Shown one piece after another: positions 46,046 through 55,325 of a stretch of DNA of 64,000 nt. Made by a program: the position numbers and the translations under genes. The stretch's first letter is position 1; each line of letters begins with the position of its first letter. Origin of the DNA: Tidjanibacter massiliensis (lineage in GTDB: Bacteria; Bacteroidota; Bacteroidia; Bacteroidales; Rikenellaceae); contig NZ_LT629960.1 of NCBI RefSeq assembly GCF_900104605.1, positions 992,001 through 1,056,000 of the forward strand, given 5' to 3'. The notes under the pieces were generated by a model that was not told the DNA's origin, did not search any database, and saw nothing but the letters and a program-made list of their open reading frames with translations.

Positions 46046-46438
46046 ATGGCTATCAGAAGAGGCTCAAAGGTCAATTCGGCGTTCAGCTCGGCCTCGATGA
46101 CCGACCTGATGTTCCTGCTGCTGGTGTTCATGCTCATAGCCACCACGCTCATCAACCCCAACGCGCTGAAACTGACTCTTCCCACGAGCAACAACCAGAT
46201 AAAGGAGAAACCCTATACCACGGTCTCCATCACCTCCGACCTGCAATATTACGTAGAGACGGTTCCCGTCCGGTTCGACGACCTGGAGACCATCCTGCGC
46301 GGAAAACTCGAAGGTGCGGAACAGCCCACCCTGTCGCTGCACGCGGACAAGAGCGTTCCCATCGACAACGTGGTGAAAGTGATGAACATCGCCAAGGACA
46401 ACAAGTGGACGCTCATCCTGGCCACGAGTCCCAATTGA
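46046..46438 (+). CDS. exbD: ExbD/TolR-type biopolymer transport protein
   Basis: 130 residues: a short cytoplasmic segment, one membrane helix with the essential Asp at its start (SASMTDLMFLLLVFMLIATT), and a periplasmic ExbD domain. Works with ExbB as a proton-driven motor. It is flanked closely by exbB (4 bases) and tonB (7 bases). Confidence 0.92.
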   Translation: MAIRRGSKVNSAFSSASMTDLMFLLLVFMLIATTLINPNALKLTLPTSNNQIKEKPYTTVSITSDLQYYVETVPVRFDDLETILRGKLEGAEQPTLSLHADKSVPIDNVVKVMNIAKDNKWTLILATSPN

Positions 46439-46445
46439 CAGGCAC

Positions 46446-47201
46446 ATGTACTATTACGCTCCCGATAATAACCGGACAGGCAGGCGCGCGGGCCTCATCG
46501 CCGCGGCGTGTTACCTCGCCGCATTCCTTGCGGTGAGCCTGCTCGTGTCGTTCCGGACGGAGTACGAACGTCCCGCCGAAGGCATCCTCATCGACTTCGG
46601 CGACGACAGCGACGGGAGCGGTACACAGAACGTGGCACTGTCCGAAACCGAAGAGGCGGCCAGCCGGCCGGATACCTCGCAGGAAGAGTACCTTACGCAG
46701 GAGACGGAACCGGCACCGGTCATTACGACGGGCAGCCAGCGCCAGCAGCAGACGGAGCATACCCCTGCCGAACAGGAACGGCAGGTGAACCGCCGCGCCC
46801 TTTTCCCGGGTAGGAGCACCTCCTCGAATGCCTCTTCGCAAGGCTCCGGCGCACAGACGGCCGGAAACCGCGGGCACGAATCGGGCGGTGACGGCAGCAG
46901 TACCGGTACGGGAACGGGAAACGAAGGCATCTCCTTCGACCTGAAAGGGCGCCGGGCGATAGGCAGCCTGCCGAAACCGGCCTACGAATCCAACGACGCA
47001 CAGGGTATCGTCATCATCGAAATCACCGTGGACGCACAGGGGCACGTACAGAACACGGCCTTCCATCCGCAGGGCTCCACGACCCAAGATGCCAGACTGC
47101 TCGATGCGGCTCTGCAAGCGGCACGACAGGCACGGTTCTCGCCGAGCGAAGCCAACGCGGTACAAACGGGTACGATAACCTACGTCTTCCGCCTCCAATA
47201 A
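46446..47201 (+). CDS. tonB: TonB-family energy transducer
   Basis: 251 residues. An N-terminal membrane helix (AACYLAAFLAVSLLVSF) is followed by a flexible periplasmic region rich in Glu, Gln, Ser and Gly (in place of a Pro/Lys rod) and the TonB C-terminal domain (GIVIIEITVDAQGHVQNTAF, then LLDAALQAARQARFSPS and GTITYVFRLQ). Known role: carries energy from ExbBD to outer-membrane receptors. Third gene of the operon with exbB and exbD. Confidence 0.92.
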   Translation: MYYYAPDNNRTGRRAGLIAAACYLAAFLAVSLLVSFRTEYERPAEGILIDFGDDSDGSGTQNVALSETEEAASRPDTSQEEYLTQETEPAPVITTGSQRQQQTEHTPAEQERQVNRRALFPGRSTSSNASSQGSGAQTAGNRGHESGGDGSSTGTGTGNEGISFDLKGRRAIGSLPKPAYESNDAQGIVIIEITVDAQGHVQNTAFHPQGSTTQDARLLDAALQAARQARFSPSEANAVQTGTITYVFRLQ

Positions 47202-47360
47202 GAAAGGTCCCGAGAAGACGGTCCTCCGTCCTTGTACGGGTTCCCGGCCTACGCTGCCCGCAAGACAAGAAATATCACATCCCGGACGAACGGGTCTGCG
47301 CCCGTTTCCTTCTCAGGAAACCGCAGCGCTCCGGATGCCCGGTCAAAACAGCAAACGGAG

Positions 47361-47801
47361 ATGTACGCAATCCTCACGGCCGCAGTTGCGGCACTGATGC
47401 TCGGCACAACCGGCGGCATGAACGCAGCTACGGCGGTGCCTGCCGCCGTGCACGCATCCGGCACGGAACAGAAACAGGAGCCGGCGCCCGAACTCTCTTT
47501 CGACCGCATGGAGCACGATTTCGGAACGCTCCGTTTCAAAGGCGAGCCGCAAACCGCGGTTTTCGTCTTTACGAACACCGGTTCGGCCCCGCTCGTCATC
47601 ACCCGCACCGAACAGAGCTGCACCTGCCTCTCTGTAAAGTATCCGCGCAAACCCCTCATGCCGGGCGAGTCGGGCACTTTTGAAATAACCTACAACCCGA
47701 AAAACGAAACGGGGCCCTTCAACAACAACGTGAAGATATACTCCAATACGGGAAACAGCCGACCGGTAGCGGTATTCGTCCGCGGCGAAGTGGTGAAATA
47801 A
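47361..47801 (+). CDS. exported DUF1573 protein
   Basis: 146 residues from ATG 47361, which has a GGAG ribosome-binding site directly upstream; the frame is open to 47232 but the signal peptide (YAILTAAVAALMLGTTGGMN) begins here. The DUF1573 pattern is ELSFDRMEHDFGTLRFKGE, FVFTNTGSAPLVITRTEQSC with TCLSVKYPRKPLMPGESGT. These Ig-like proteins are widespread in Bacteroidota; their function is unknown. It probably belongs to the exbB-exbD-tonB transcript (159 bases after tonB) and ends 29 bases before the stop of the convergent receptor gene. Confidence 0.85.
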   Translation: MYAILTAAVAALMLGTTGGMNAATAVPAAVHASGTEQKQEPAPELSFDRMEHDFGTLRFKGEPQTAVFVFTNTGSAPLVITRTEQSCTCLSVKYPRKPLMPGESGTFEITYNPKNETGPFNNNVKIYSNTGNSRPVAVFVRGEVVK

Positions 47802-47830
47802 AAAGACCGACAGGTTGAAACGACCGAAAC

Positions 47831-50167
47831 CTATAATCCGGAATCCTCGTCCCTGTTGCTGATATGCCTTTCGGCTTCGTTATAGACCCGGCCCCGGCCG
47901 AAGTTATAACTCACCCCCAGCATCACCCGATTGTACGAATCCCTCTGACTGCCCGTGCTTTTGCGCCAAACGGCGCTTCCGCCTATGGTATGCGACCGGG
48001 ACTCCGGACGAATCAGGAAATTGGCGCAGGATAGGGAGAAGGCGAAATTCCGATACTTGTAGATTATTCCGATTCCGGAACCCAGGTCGCTGTACACTAT
48101 CATCGGCGGTACCATGTTTCCGGTAACGATGTTGCCCTGATAAAATGCCGAAAGGTTCTTCCAGGCGAATTGTATATAGTAGCTTAAAGGAATTCGCAGA
48201 TAACCTACCCTTCCCAAGACACCGGAGTTCAGACTCGTGTAATAAACGCCGCCCTGCAGTTTAATCGTCAGGATGTCGTTTTCAAACGGGGTGAGCTGCA
48301 AAGCGTAATTGATTCCGCAGGTCTCGCTGGACCTGTCATTGACCGGCATGTACTCATACCGGGCCCCATCCTGCCGATAGTAATAATTAATGGGGTTCTT
48401 CGCATATCCGTAGAGGCAGGTGACGTTGATATTCAGCCACTTGTTGGTATATCCCGTACCGATGAATGCCGAGTTCCGGAATCCGTTCTTCAGGGACGGA
48501 TTGCCGCGTGAAACGATATTTTGGGTTATCATGGCAATCCGGTCGTCGAGCATGCCGAGGCTCGGCGAAGTATTGGCCTGGCTGAATCCCGCCTTGACGA
48601 TGAAGGAAGACGATATCTGATAGCCGGCGATGACATTCGGAGCGAAGACCCACTGCCACGAATCGTTGCCGGCCGTTACGGTACGGCTGGCGATAACCCC
48701 CAAAGAGAAACGGTACGAGAACCTGGTCTTTATCTTGCCCGACACTTCGGCCGCAAGGTAGTTGTTCATCCGTGTCGTCCGCTCCTGCCGGTCGCCCGAC
48801 AGCCAGCTGGCCGTATGCGCGATGTTGGACTCGTACGAAAAGCGTTCGCCTACCGAAAACGCGACCTTCTCGAAATTCTTGATGTAAAGCGCCTGTCCGA
48901 TGGCCGAGTATTTCCGGCCGTCGACAGTCAGGAAATCCTCGAATACGGGACGGTCGTCCGCCGAATCGTACTCGCTCGAACGGGTATCCAGCCCCGAATC
49001 GAAATAGTTTCCCGTGATAGCCATGATGAGCTCCTGCTTCCGGCCCAACTGTCTCCAGAAATAGAGGTCGAGCGTCGGATTGAATATTTTGGATTCCGTC
49101 CTGTAATTGCCGTACCGCTGCATCCCGGTCGCACCCTCCAAAAACTCTATCTGCGAATCGTAATGGTTTTCATTGTTCCGCAGACTGGGATAGAAGGTCG
49201 CCTGAAAGACGTACTTGTCCTGAAGCTGGTTGGTGTATTTGAGATTGAAATCGTTATAGAAACTCCTGTAACCGCCCGAAGTATGGAGATATTGGGCATA
49301 ATCCGTCCCGTTCAGCGCATACCGGTACTCATCGTCCACAAACTGTGCGTCCGACTTGTGCCAGCTCGCATAATAGCGGAAGGTCAACTGGCTGCGGCCG
49401 CGGTTGTAACGCAGGTAAAAACTGTCGTTGAGCCATCGGACCGGAACGGCATGTTTCAAATCGATGCCTCCGTAGAAGCCGTCCCGGACCTCTTTGGTAA
49501 CGATGTTCAGCACCGCATTCCCGCCGCCGTACCGTATGGGCGGCAGGTCGTAATACTCTATCTGACCGACCTCCTCCGGACTAATCGTCTTCAGCTCCTG
49601 TGCCGACGCCGCGATGCCGTTTACGAGAATCGTGACTTCCCCGTCGCTCGACGAGACGGTCTCGTTGATACGGTCGAGCGTAACCTGCGGCACCTTGTTG
49701 GTCAGGTCGAGGCCCGTGACGGCCGTCCTGCGGTCGGCATTGGTCACCCGGTAAACAGTACGGTCGAGATAGTGGGCCACATTCGTCCCCACGACCACCA
49801 CATCGTCTATCGCCGTCGCCTCCTCTTCGAGGAGATAATCCTTGCGCATCTCATACGTATTGCCCAAAGACGACCTTCTGATATGCACGGTATCGTTCAG
49901 TGTGCGAAACCCCAGAGACTGTATCGTGAGCAGGTATTTGCCCTCGCGATGTTTCCCGAAAGCGTAATTCCCCTGCATGTCCGTTACCGCCGTTTCGACC
50001 AGCCGCGTGGTGTCCCTCATCCCCCGCAGGCTGACGGCAGCGAAAGCGACCGGTTCCTCCTCCCGGGTCGTGACCTTCCCTTTCAATACAATCTGGGCGT
50101 CCACTGCGGCGATATCCGCCGCAATTACGAACAGGACGAACAATATACAGAACTTCGATTTTTTCAT
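47831..50167 (-). CDS. TonB-dependent outer-membrane beta-barrel receptor (OMP_b-brl_3-like)
   Basis: 778 residues from ATG 50167 (signal peptide MKKSKFCILFVLFVIAADIA...; the frame is open to 50236). Domain order: carboxypeptidase-regulatory-like domain (LKGKVTTREEEPVAFAAVSL), plug (IDDVVVVGTNVAHYL, EVTILVNGIAASAQELKTIS, VGQIEYYDLPPIRYGGGNAV) and a long barrel ending LGVSYNFGRGRVYNEAERHI. Outer-membrane location. It is not next to a SusD-like gene, so it is not a typical SusC; the ligand is unknown. Immediately upstream on the same strand are two barrel-less proteins whose plug-like segment shares the YYDL pattern. Confidence 0.88.
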   Translation of the reverse strand: MKKSKFCILFVLFVIAADIAAVDAQIVLKGKVTTREEEPVAFAAVSLRGMRDTTRLVETAVTDMQGNYAFGKHREGKYLLTIQSLGFRTLNDTVHIRRSSLGNTYEMRKDYLLEEEATAIDDVVVVGTNVAHYLDRTVYRVTNADRRTAVTGLDLTNKVPQVTLDRINETVSSSDGEVTILVNGIAASAQELKTISPEEVGQIEYYDLPPIRYGGGNAVLNIVTKEVRDGFYGGIDLKHAVPVRWLNDSFYLRYNRGRSQLTFRYYASWHKSDAQFVDDEYRYALNGTDYAQYLHTSGGYRSFYNDFNLKYTNQLQDKYVFQATFYPSLRNNENHYDSQIEFLEGATGMQRYGNYRTESKIFNPTLDLYFWRQLGRKQELIMAITGNYFDSGLDTRSSEYDSADDRPVFEDFLTVDGRKYSAIGQALYIKNFEKVAFSVGERFSYESNIAHTASWLSGDRQERTTRMNNYLAAEVSGKIKTRFSYRFSLGVIASRTVTAGNDSWQWVFAPNVIAGYQISSSFIVKAGFSQANTSPSLGMLDDRIAMITQNIVSRGNPSLKNGFRNSAFIGTGYTNKWLNINVTCLYGYAKNPINYYYRQDGARYEYMPVNDRSSETCGINYALQLTPFENDILTIKLQGGVYYTSLNSGVLGRVGYLRIPLSYYIQFAWKNLSAFYQGNIVTGNMVPPMIVYSDLGSGIGIIYKYRNFAFSLSCANFLIRPESRSHTIGGSAVWRKSTGSQRDSYNRVMLGVSYNFGRGRVYNEAERHISNRDEDSGL

Positions 50168-50350
50168 GGAGTCCAAATCAATTTTACCTGCCTCTTTTCC
50201 GGTACGTGTTCGACAAGCCGTGCGGGACGCCGGCAACAGCCTGCGAAAGAGAAAATGCCCGATACATCAAGCTGTCTCTTCCGTTTCACATACCGTAGTC
50301 TTTCCGAAGAACTAACCGCATCCTGCGCTCCCCGACCACGGACGGAATCT

Positions 50351-51052
50351 CTAAATATCCCAGGAAGGATTCTCCATCAACGGTTCCGTAATAGCCAACG
50401 CATCATTGCCTGCAATATTTATCCTGAAATCGAGAACGCCGGCATAATACGGCGAATCCGTATCGCTCAGGTCGTAATAGTCTATGCTGACAATATCCTT
50501 AGCGGTGGCAAGCTCGCACAGCTTCTCATACTCGGCACTGTACATGATATATCCATTGAACAGGATACGCACATCCGCTCCGTTTTCATCGGTAAAGAAA
50601 CCGTCCTCGTAGACGATACCGGGAATATGTCCATACACATCCTCTATGGTGACGGCATCGGGGGCAATCTCTGCCGGAACGTACATGGCCACCGGCATCA
50701 ACATCCCCGCGTCCGGCGTGCGTTCCAGCGCGATATTATAGGTGCGGTTCAACCGAACAGTCGCATCATATCGGGGCTTTATCTTTTTCGTCACCGTTTC
50801 GCAGCCCGGTGCAGTAACCTTCAGGAGATAGACCCGGTCCATCTCGACATTGCCGAAGTCGTACCAACCATTGACAGAGGTGAACGCCGCATACTCCGAT
50901 TCTCCCGTCTGCGGATCCAGCAGCCAGACCGAAGCAAATGGCATGGCTTGCATCGTACCGCGGATAAACACATGCCCCGTTACCCACTGCTCGCGCGCCC
51001 CGGCAAACACGGCGCCGCCTAAAAACAAGAAAAACAAGATGAGTTTTTTCAT
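50351..51052 (-). CDS. exported carboxypeptidase-regulatory + plug-like protein without barrel, copy 1
   Basis: 233 residues. Signal peptide [20 protein letters not shown]. Residues about 22-110 form a carboxypeptidase-regulatory-like beta-sandwich (VTGHVFIRGTMQAMPFASVW, YDFGNVEMDRVYLLKVTAPG). Residues about 115-215 resemble the plug of TonB-dependent receptors (VTIEDVYGHIPGIVYEDGFF, VRILFNGYIMYSAEYEKLCE, IVSIDYYDLSDTDSPYYAGV). It stops where a barrel would begin, with no frameshift visible, and the end PSWDI is conserved as WDI in copy 2. So it looks like a real short protein, not a truncated receptor. A decoy, regulator or partner of the receptor downstream is inferred only. Confidence 0.78.
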   Translation of the reverse strand: MKKLILFFLFLGGAVFAGAREQWVTGHVFIRGTMQAMPFASVWLLDPQTGESEYAAFTSVNGWYDFGNVEMDRVYLLKVTAPGCETVTKKIKPRYDATVRLNRTYNIALERTPDAGMLMPVAMYVPAEIAPDAVTIEDVYGHIPGIVYEDGFFTDENGADVRILFNGYIMYSAEYEKLCELATAKDIVSIDYYDLSDTDSPYYAGVLDFRINIAGNDALAITEPLMENPSWDI

Positions 51053-51292
51053 AGCTTTACAAAATTCTTTTGAAGATATCTATGTTGAAAATGAATGGTC
51101 ACGTGCTCTTCCAGCAGCAGTTCACGAAGAATCCTACTGAATGAATCGCTTGCAACTTCATTGAATAAATCGGCATACATATATTCTTTCAGAAAGGCCA
51201 ATTGCATAAGCTTGACAAAATTACGGCGGTTCGCTCTATTCCTCCTATCTGAAAAACGGATGGCGTCTTGGGCTCCGACCACGGACGGAGAA

Positions 51293-51994
51293 CTAAATAT
51301 CCCAGAAAGTACTTTCAATTGGGAGCTCCGTATTTTCAGGTCCGTCGCTGATCACGATGTTCACTCTGAAATCGAGAACGCCGGCATAATACGGCGAATC
51401 CGTATCGCTCAGGTCGTAATAGTCTATGCTGACAATATCCTTAGCGGTCACAAGCTCGCACAGCTCCTCATATGAACTGCTGTACATGACATATCCATTG
51501 AATAGGATACGTACATTCGCTCCGTTTGCGTCGGTAAAGAAACCGTCCTCATAAATGACTCCGGGAATATGTCCATACACATCCTCTATGGTAACGGCAT
51601 CGGGGGCAATCTCTGCCGGAACGTACATGGTCGCCGGCATCAACATCCCCGCGTCCGGCGTGCGCTCCAGCGCGATATTGTAGGTGATGTTCGGTTGAAC
51701 ATTCGCATCATATCGGGGTTTTATCTTTTTCGTCACCGTTTCGCAGCCCGGCGCAGTAACCTTCAAAAGATAGGCCCGGTCCATCTCGACATTGCCGAAG
51801 TCGTACCAACCGTCTACGGAGGTAAACGCCGCATATTCAGGCTCTCCCGTCTGCGGGTCCAGCAACCAGACCGAAGCGAATGGCATGGCTTGCATCGTAC
51901 CGCAGATAAACACATGCCCCGTTACCCACTGCTCGCGCGCCCCGGCAAACACGGCGCCGCCTAAAAACAAGAAAAGCAACAAGAGTTTTCGCAT
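51293..51994 (-). CDS. exported carboxypeptidase-regulatory + plug-like protein without barrel, copy 2
   Basis: 233 residues, a paralogue of the gene at 50351-51052 with the same domain order and length. Differences are spread through the protein but concentrated in the last 20 residues (GPENTELPIESTFWDI here). Signal peptide [20 protein letters not shown]; the first Cys (CGTMQ) is Arg in copy 1. The near-identical 44-base segment at 51922-51965 also reappears inside ugd as part of an assembly artefact. Function unknown. Confidence 0.78.
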   Translation of the reverse strand: MRKLLLLFLFLGGAVFAGAREQWVTGHVFICGTMQAMPFASVWLLDPQTGEPEYAAFTSVDGWYDFGNVEMDRAYLLKVTAPGCETVTKKIKPRYDANVQPNITYNIALERTPDAGMLMPATMYVPAEIAPDAVTIEDVYGHIPGVIYEDGFFTDANGANVRILFNGYVMYSSSYEELCELVTAKDIVSIDYYDLSDTDSPYYAGVLDFRVNIVISDGPENTELPIESTFWDI

Positions 51995-52412
51995 AATCCC
52001 ATCAATCTTTTTCGAGGTATCGCACTTGAAAGATAATAATAAAATATTAATTCATTCGCTTAATCGTCAAAATATTACCCTTCCGTTCCGTCACCCCGGC
52101 CGGCAACAAGGCACTCCCGATACCCGGTACATCGACAAACAGCATCCGATGAAGAGGGCCGCCCGTCCGGTCATCTCATTCACTCCACGGGCATTTACCA
52201 CTCTCCAATCGCAACACGCCCATAAACCGGAGGAACACCCGACAGACGCAGAAAGGGTCCATTGAATACATCTAACCATATCCGTTCAACCGAATCGCTC
52301 CTGCGACCGCAGGCCGGGATACTGCCCGACAGCCGCTTTCGGTTTTCATCGAATATATTTTGTTATATTTGCGCCGCCTTAACAAAACTAACCCTGACAA
52401 ACATCCGTTATC
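51995..52412. other. 418-base intergenic region with the sulP promoter
   Basis: It lies between the divergent barrel-less receptor gene and sulP. Only the sulP -7 element at 52364-52371 is supported; the first 100 bases are AT-rich. No gene is seen. Confidence 0.6.
52364..52371 (+). promoter_or_regulatory. -7 element of the SulP transporter gene
   Basis: TATATTTG matches TAnnTTTG, 41 bases before the GTG start; a TTTT tract at 52343-52346 lies 17 bases upstream as a weak -33 element. Confidence 0.6.
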
Positions 52413-54104
52413 GTGAAACACACCATCGATTTCCAACCCAAACTTTTCACGGCGCTGAAAAACTACGACCGCCGGAAATTCACCGCCGACCTGATGGCCG
52501 GCATCATCGTCGGCATCGTCGCCCTCCCCCTCGCCATCGCATTCGGCATAGCCAGCGGCGTTTCGCCCGAAAAGGGACTCATCACCGCCATCATCGGCGG
52601 CTTCATCGTCTCGTTCCTCGGCGGCAGCAACGTCCAGATAGGCGGCCCCACGGGAGCCTTCATCGTCATCGTCGCCGGCATCATCAGCCAGTACGGCATC
52701 GAAGGACTCGCCATCGCCACCGTCATGGCCGGCATCATCCTTGTCCTGCTCGGACTCTTCAAACTCGGCGTCGTCATCAAATTCATCCCCTATCCCATCA
52801 TCGTGGGCTTCACGGCTGGTATTGCCCTGACGATATTCTCCACCCAGATAAAAGACCTCTTCGGTCTACGTATCGACGGAGCCGTCCCGGAAGACTTCAT
52901 CGGCAAATGGGCGGTCTACTTCCAGCACTTCGACACCACCAACCTCTGGGCCCTCGGCATCGGCCTGGTGAGCATCCTCATCATTCTGCTGACGCCCAAG
53001 GTATCGCGCAAGATACCGGGGTCGCTCGCGGCCATCATCCTCGTTACCGTCGCCTCCTACCTGCTCAAAAGGTACTGCGGCATCGATACGATAGAGACCA
53101 TCGGCGACCGTTACAGCATCAACCCCGCCATACCGGCCCCCGCCGGGTTCTCCTTCAATCTGGAGACCATCCGCGGCCTGCTGCCACCGGCCTTCACCAT
53201 CGCCATGCTCGGCGCCATCGAATCGCTGCTTTCGGCCACGGTGGCCGACGGCGTCACGGGCGACCGCCACAATTCCAATACGGAACTCATCGCACAGGGC
53301 GCCGCCAACATCGTCGTACCGTTCTTCGGCGGTATCCCCGTGACGGGCGCCATCGCCCGCACGATGACCAACATCAACAACGGCGGCCGTACCCCGGTGG
53401 CCGGTATCATTCACGCCGTCGTCCTGCTGCTCATCCTGCTCTTCCTCTCGCCGCTCACCCGCCACATCCCGATGGCCTGTCTGGCAGGCGTACTCGTCAT
53501 CGTCTCCTACAACATGAGCGAATGGCGCACCATCCGCGGCATGATGAAAAATCCCAAAGCGGACATCGCGGTACTCTTCACCACCCTGCTGCTCACGGTC
53601 GTCTTCGACCTGACCATCGCCATAGCCGCCGGTCTGCTGATGGCCGTCGTCCTGTTCATGCGGCGCATCATGGAGAGCACCAACATCTCGGTCATCCACG
53701 ACCAGATAGACATGACGGCCGATGCCGAGAGCAACCACCGCGACGACAAGGTGGAGGTCGCCGAAGGCGTCGAAGTCTACGAGATAGACGGCCCCTTCTT
53801 CTTCGGTATCGCCAGCAAGTTCGACGACGTGATGCACACCATGGGCGAGAAGTCGAAAGTCCGCATCATCCGCATGCGCAAAGTTCCCTTCATCGACTCT
53901 ACCGGACTGCATAACCTCTCCAACCTCATCCGGGCCTCCCGAAAAGAGGGCATCGAGGTCATCCTCTCCGGCGTGAACCCGTCGGTCAGAGAGACGCTTC
54001 TCAAAGCGGGCATCGACCGGCTCGTCGGCGAAGAAAACATCTGCGCGAACATCCACATCGCGGCCGAAAGGGCCAACCGCCTCGTAGCCGGAAAGACAGC
54101 ATAA
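52413..54104 (+). CDS. SulP-family anion transporter with STAS domain
   Basis: 563 residues from GTG 52413 (no ATG lies near; the next in-frame Met is inside the first helix). The N-terminal 400 residues hold the SulP membrane domain, with the signature region GIIVGIVALPLAIAFGIASG and GGSNVQIGGPTGAFIVIVAG. Residues about 440-555 form a cytoplasmic STAS domain (VYEIDGPFFFGIASKFDDVM, VPFIDSTGLHNLSNLI). Known substrates of the family are sulfate, bicarbonate and dicarboxylates; the substrate here cannot be read. It ends in a good terminator. Confidence 0.92.
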   Translation: MKHTIDFQPKLFTALKNYDRRKFTADLMAGIIVGIVALPLAIAFGIASGVSPEKGLITAIIGGFIVSFLGGSNVQIGGPTGAFIVIVAGIISQYGIEGLAIATVMAGIILVLLGLFKLGVVIKFIPYPIIVGFTAGIALTIFSTQIKDLFGLRIDGAVPEDFIGKWAVYFQHFDTTNLWALGIGLVSILIILLTPKVSRKIPGSLAAIILVTVASYLLKRYCGIDTIETIGDRYSINPAIPAPAGFSFNLETIRGLLPPAFTIAMLGAIESLLSATVADGVTGDRHNSNTELIAQGAANIVVPFFGGIPVTGAIARTMTNINNGGRTPVAGIIHAVVLLLILLFLSPLTRHIPMACLAGVLVIVSYNMSEWRTIRGMMKNPKADIAVLFTTLLLTVVFDLTIAIAAGLLMAVVLFMRRIMESTNISVIHDQIDMTADAESNHRDDKVEVAEGVEVYEIDGPFFFGIASKFDDVMHTMGEKSKVRIIRMRKVPFIDSTGLHNLSNLIRASRKEGIEVILSGVNPSVRETLLKAGIDRLVGEENICANIHIAAERANRLVAGKTA

Positions 54105-54124
54105 ACGCGGCAGCCATACACGAG

Positions 54125-54162
54125 GAGGAGGAACGGGAGCTCATGCCGTTCCTCCTCTTATT
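54125..54162 (+). terminator. Rho-independent terminator of the SulP gene
   Basis: Perfect 12-base arms (54125-54136 and 54146-54157) with a 9-base loop, followed by TTATTTTT. It starts 20 bases after the stop. Confidence 0.88.
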
Positions 54163-54233
54163 TTTACTCCGGACACGCCGCCCGCACACGGACAAAGTCC
54201 GGAAAGGCGGAGCGTTTACCGAACTTTTCGCAC

Positions 54234-54241
54234 TATCTTTG
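54234..54241 (+). promoter_or_regulatory. -7 element of the EamA-type transporter gene
   Basis: TATCTTTG matches TAnnTTTG, 60 bases before ATG 54302, and excludes the upstream in-frame ATG at 54143. Confidence 0.58.
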
Positions 54242-54301
54242 TCGGGCAGGAGGGCCGGCATCCCGGTTCTCCTGTCCAAGACGGAAACAACGATACAGAC
54301 C

Positions 54302-55216
54302 ATGCAATACCTGCTCCTCGCCATAGCGGCCATGTCGCTCATCATGCTGGCGCTGAAATTCTTCAACGTCAAAAAGATTTATATTCCGCAGGCCATCATG
54401 ACGAATTACGCCTTCGCCCTCGTCATCGCCCTTCTCTCCGGCGGACGGTATCTCGCGGCAGCGGACGCGGGCGGTTTCGGCGGAAACGGCTGGTGGTACC
54501 TGGCCCTGATAACAGGAGCGCTCTACTTCGGCTCGATGGACCTCATGGCCGCCTCTACCCGACGGGTAGGCGTATCCATCACCACCATGGCCTCACGCAC
54601 ATCGGTGATACTGCCGATTGTCTGGGCCGCCCTTTTCCTCGGCGAACGCATCACAGGCTGGGAACTTCTCGGCACGGCCCTCGTAATGCTCGCCTTCGTA
54701 TTCATCATCTACCGTCCGCACGACAAGGGGACGGATACGGCAACGGGCAGAAACGAACGGCTCAAGACCGTTCTACTGCCGGTCGGCGTATTCCTCTCCG
54801 TGGGCTTCATTGCGGTATGCATGAAAACATCTCAACACCTCATCAAGACCGAAGGGTGCTACGAAACGGATTATCCCGTATTCGAAATCATGCTCTTCTC
54901 CGCCGCCTTTTTAGGGGCCGTCGCCTACTATGCCGCGAAAGAGGGACGCGAGGCATTCCGATTCCGCTGGAAAAGCATAGCCGGCGGTCTCTGCCTGGGT
55001 ACCTTCAACTATTTCGTGACATTCGGTCTGATGCACGGACTCAAATATTTCTCATCCAGCACATTCTACGGAATCTACAACATCAGCGTAGTCCTGCTGA
55101 CCACGCTCGTCGGCATCGCGGCTTTCGGTGAGAAACTCGACGGACGGAAAACCGTCGGCATGCTCTTCGCCGTCGCCTCTATCTTCGTACTCGGTTTTCT
55201 CGGCGGCAGCCTGTAA
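54302..55216 (+). CDS. EamA/DMT-superfamily transporter
   Basis: 304 residues from ATG 54302 with about ten membrane helices in two repeats, the drug/metabolite transporter layout. The first repeat shows SITTMASRTSVILPIVWAAL and FLGERITGWELLGTALVMLA, the second FYGIYNISVVLLTTLVGIAA and FGEKLDGRKTVGMLFAVASI, both with the typical F-L/G-E-x-h EamA ending. Substrate unknown (metabolite export is usual for the family). It converges with ugd. Confidence 0.85.
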   Translation: MQYLLLAIAAMSLIMLALKFFNVKKIYIPQAIMTNYAFALVIALLSGGRYLAAADAGGFGGNGWWYLALITGALYFGSMDLMAASTRRVGVSITTMASRTSVILPIVWAALFLGERITGWELLGTALVMLAFVFIIYRPHDKGTDTATGRNERLKTVLLPVGVFLSVGFIAVCMKTSQHLIKTEGCYETDYPVFEIMLFSAAFLGAVAYYAAKEGREAFRFRWKSIAGGLCLGTFNYFVTFGLMHGLKYFSSSTFYGIYNISVVLLTTLVGIAAFGEKLDGRKTVGMLFAVASIFVLGFLGGSL

Positions 55217-55325
55217 TACGCCGAATCCGGGTCATCCCTTCGGCCCTCGAAGCCGTTCCCTACAAAGAACGGCGGGCAGCACTCACATGCCGCCCGCCGT
55301 ACCAATGCACGAAGGCCGCCGCCCG

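Larger units (their letters stand above)
50330..51994 (-). repeat. tandem duplication: two copies of a barrel-less receptor gene
   Basis: The copies at 50351-51052 and 51293-51994 encode 233-residue proteins about 85 percent identical by my own comparison. Similarity extends about 20-25 bases beyond each stop codon (CCGACCACGGACGG in both). The 240-base spacer between the copies is not part of the repeat and holds no convincing gene. The last 20 codons are much more diverged than the rest. Confidence 0.9.

Noticed and set aside
48521-51022. Plus-strand open frame of about 830 codons opposite the receptor and the barrel-less copy
   Set aside because: Antisense to well-supported genes and without domain signals.
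51053-51292. Possible small minus-strand gene in the spacer between the duplicated genes
   Set aside because: Its start would lie inside the upstream gene's end, the sequence has no recognisable feature and there is no ribosome-binding site or promoter.
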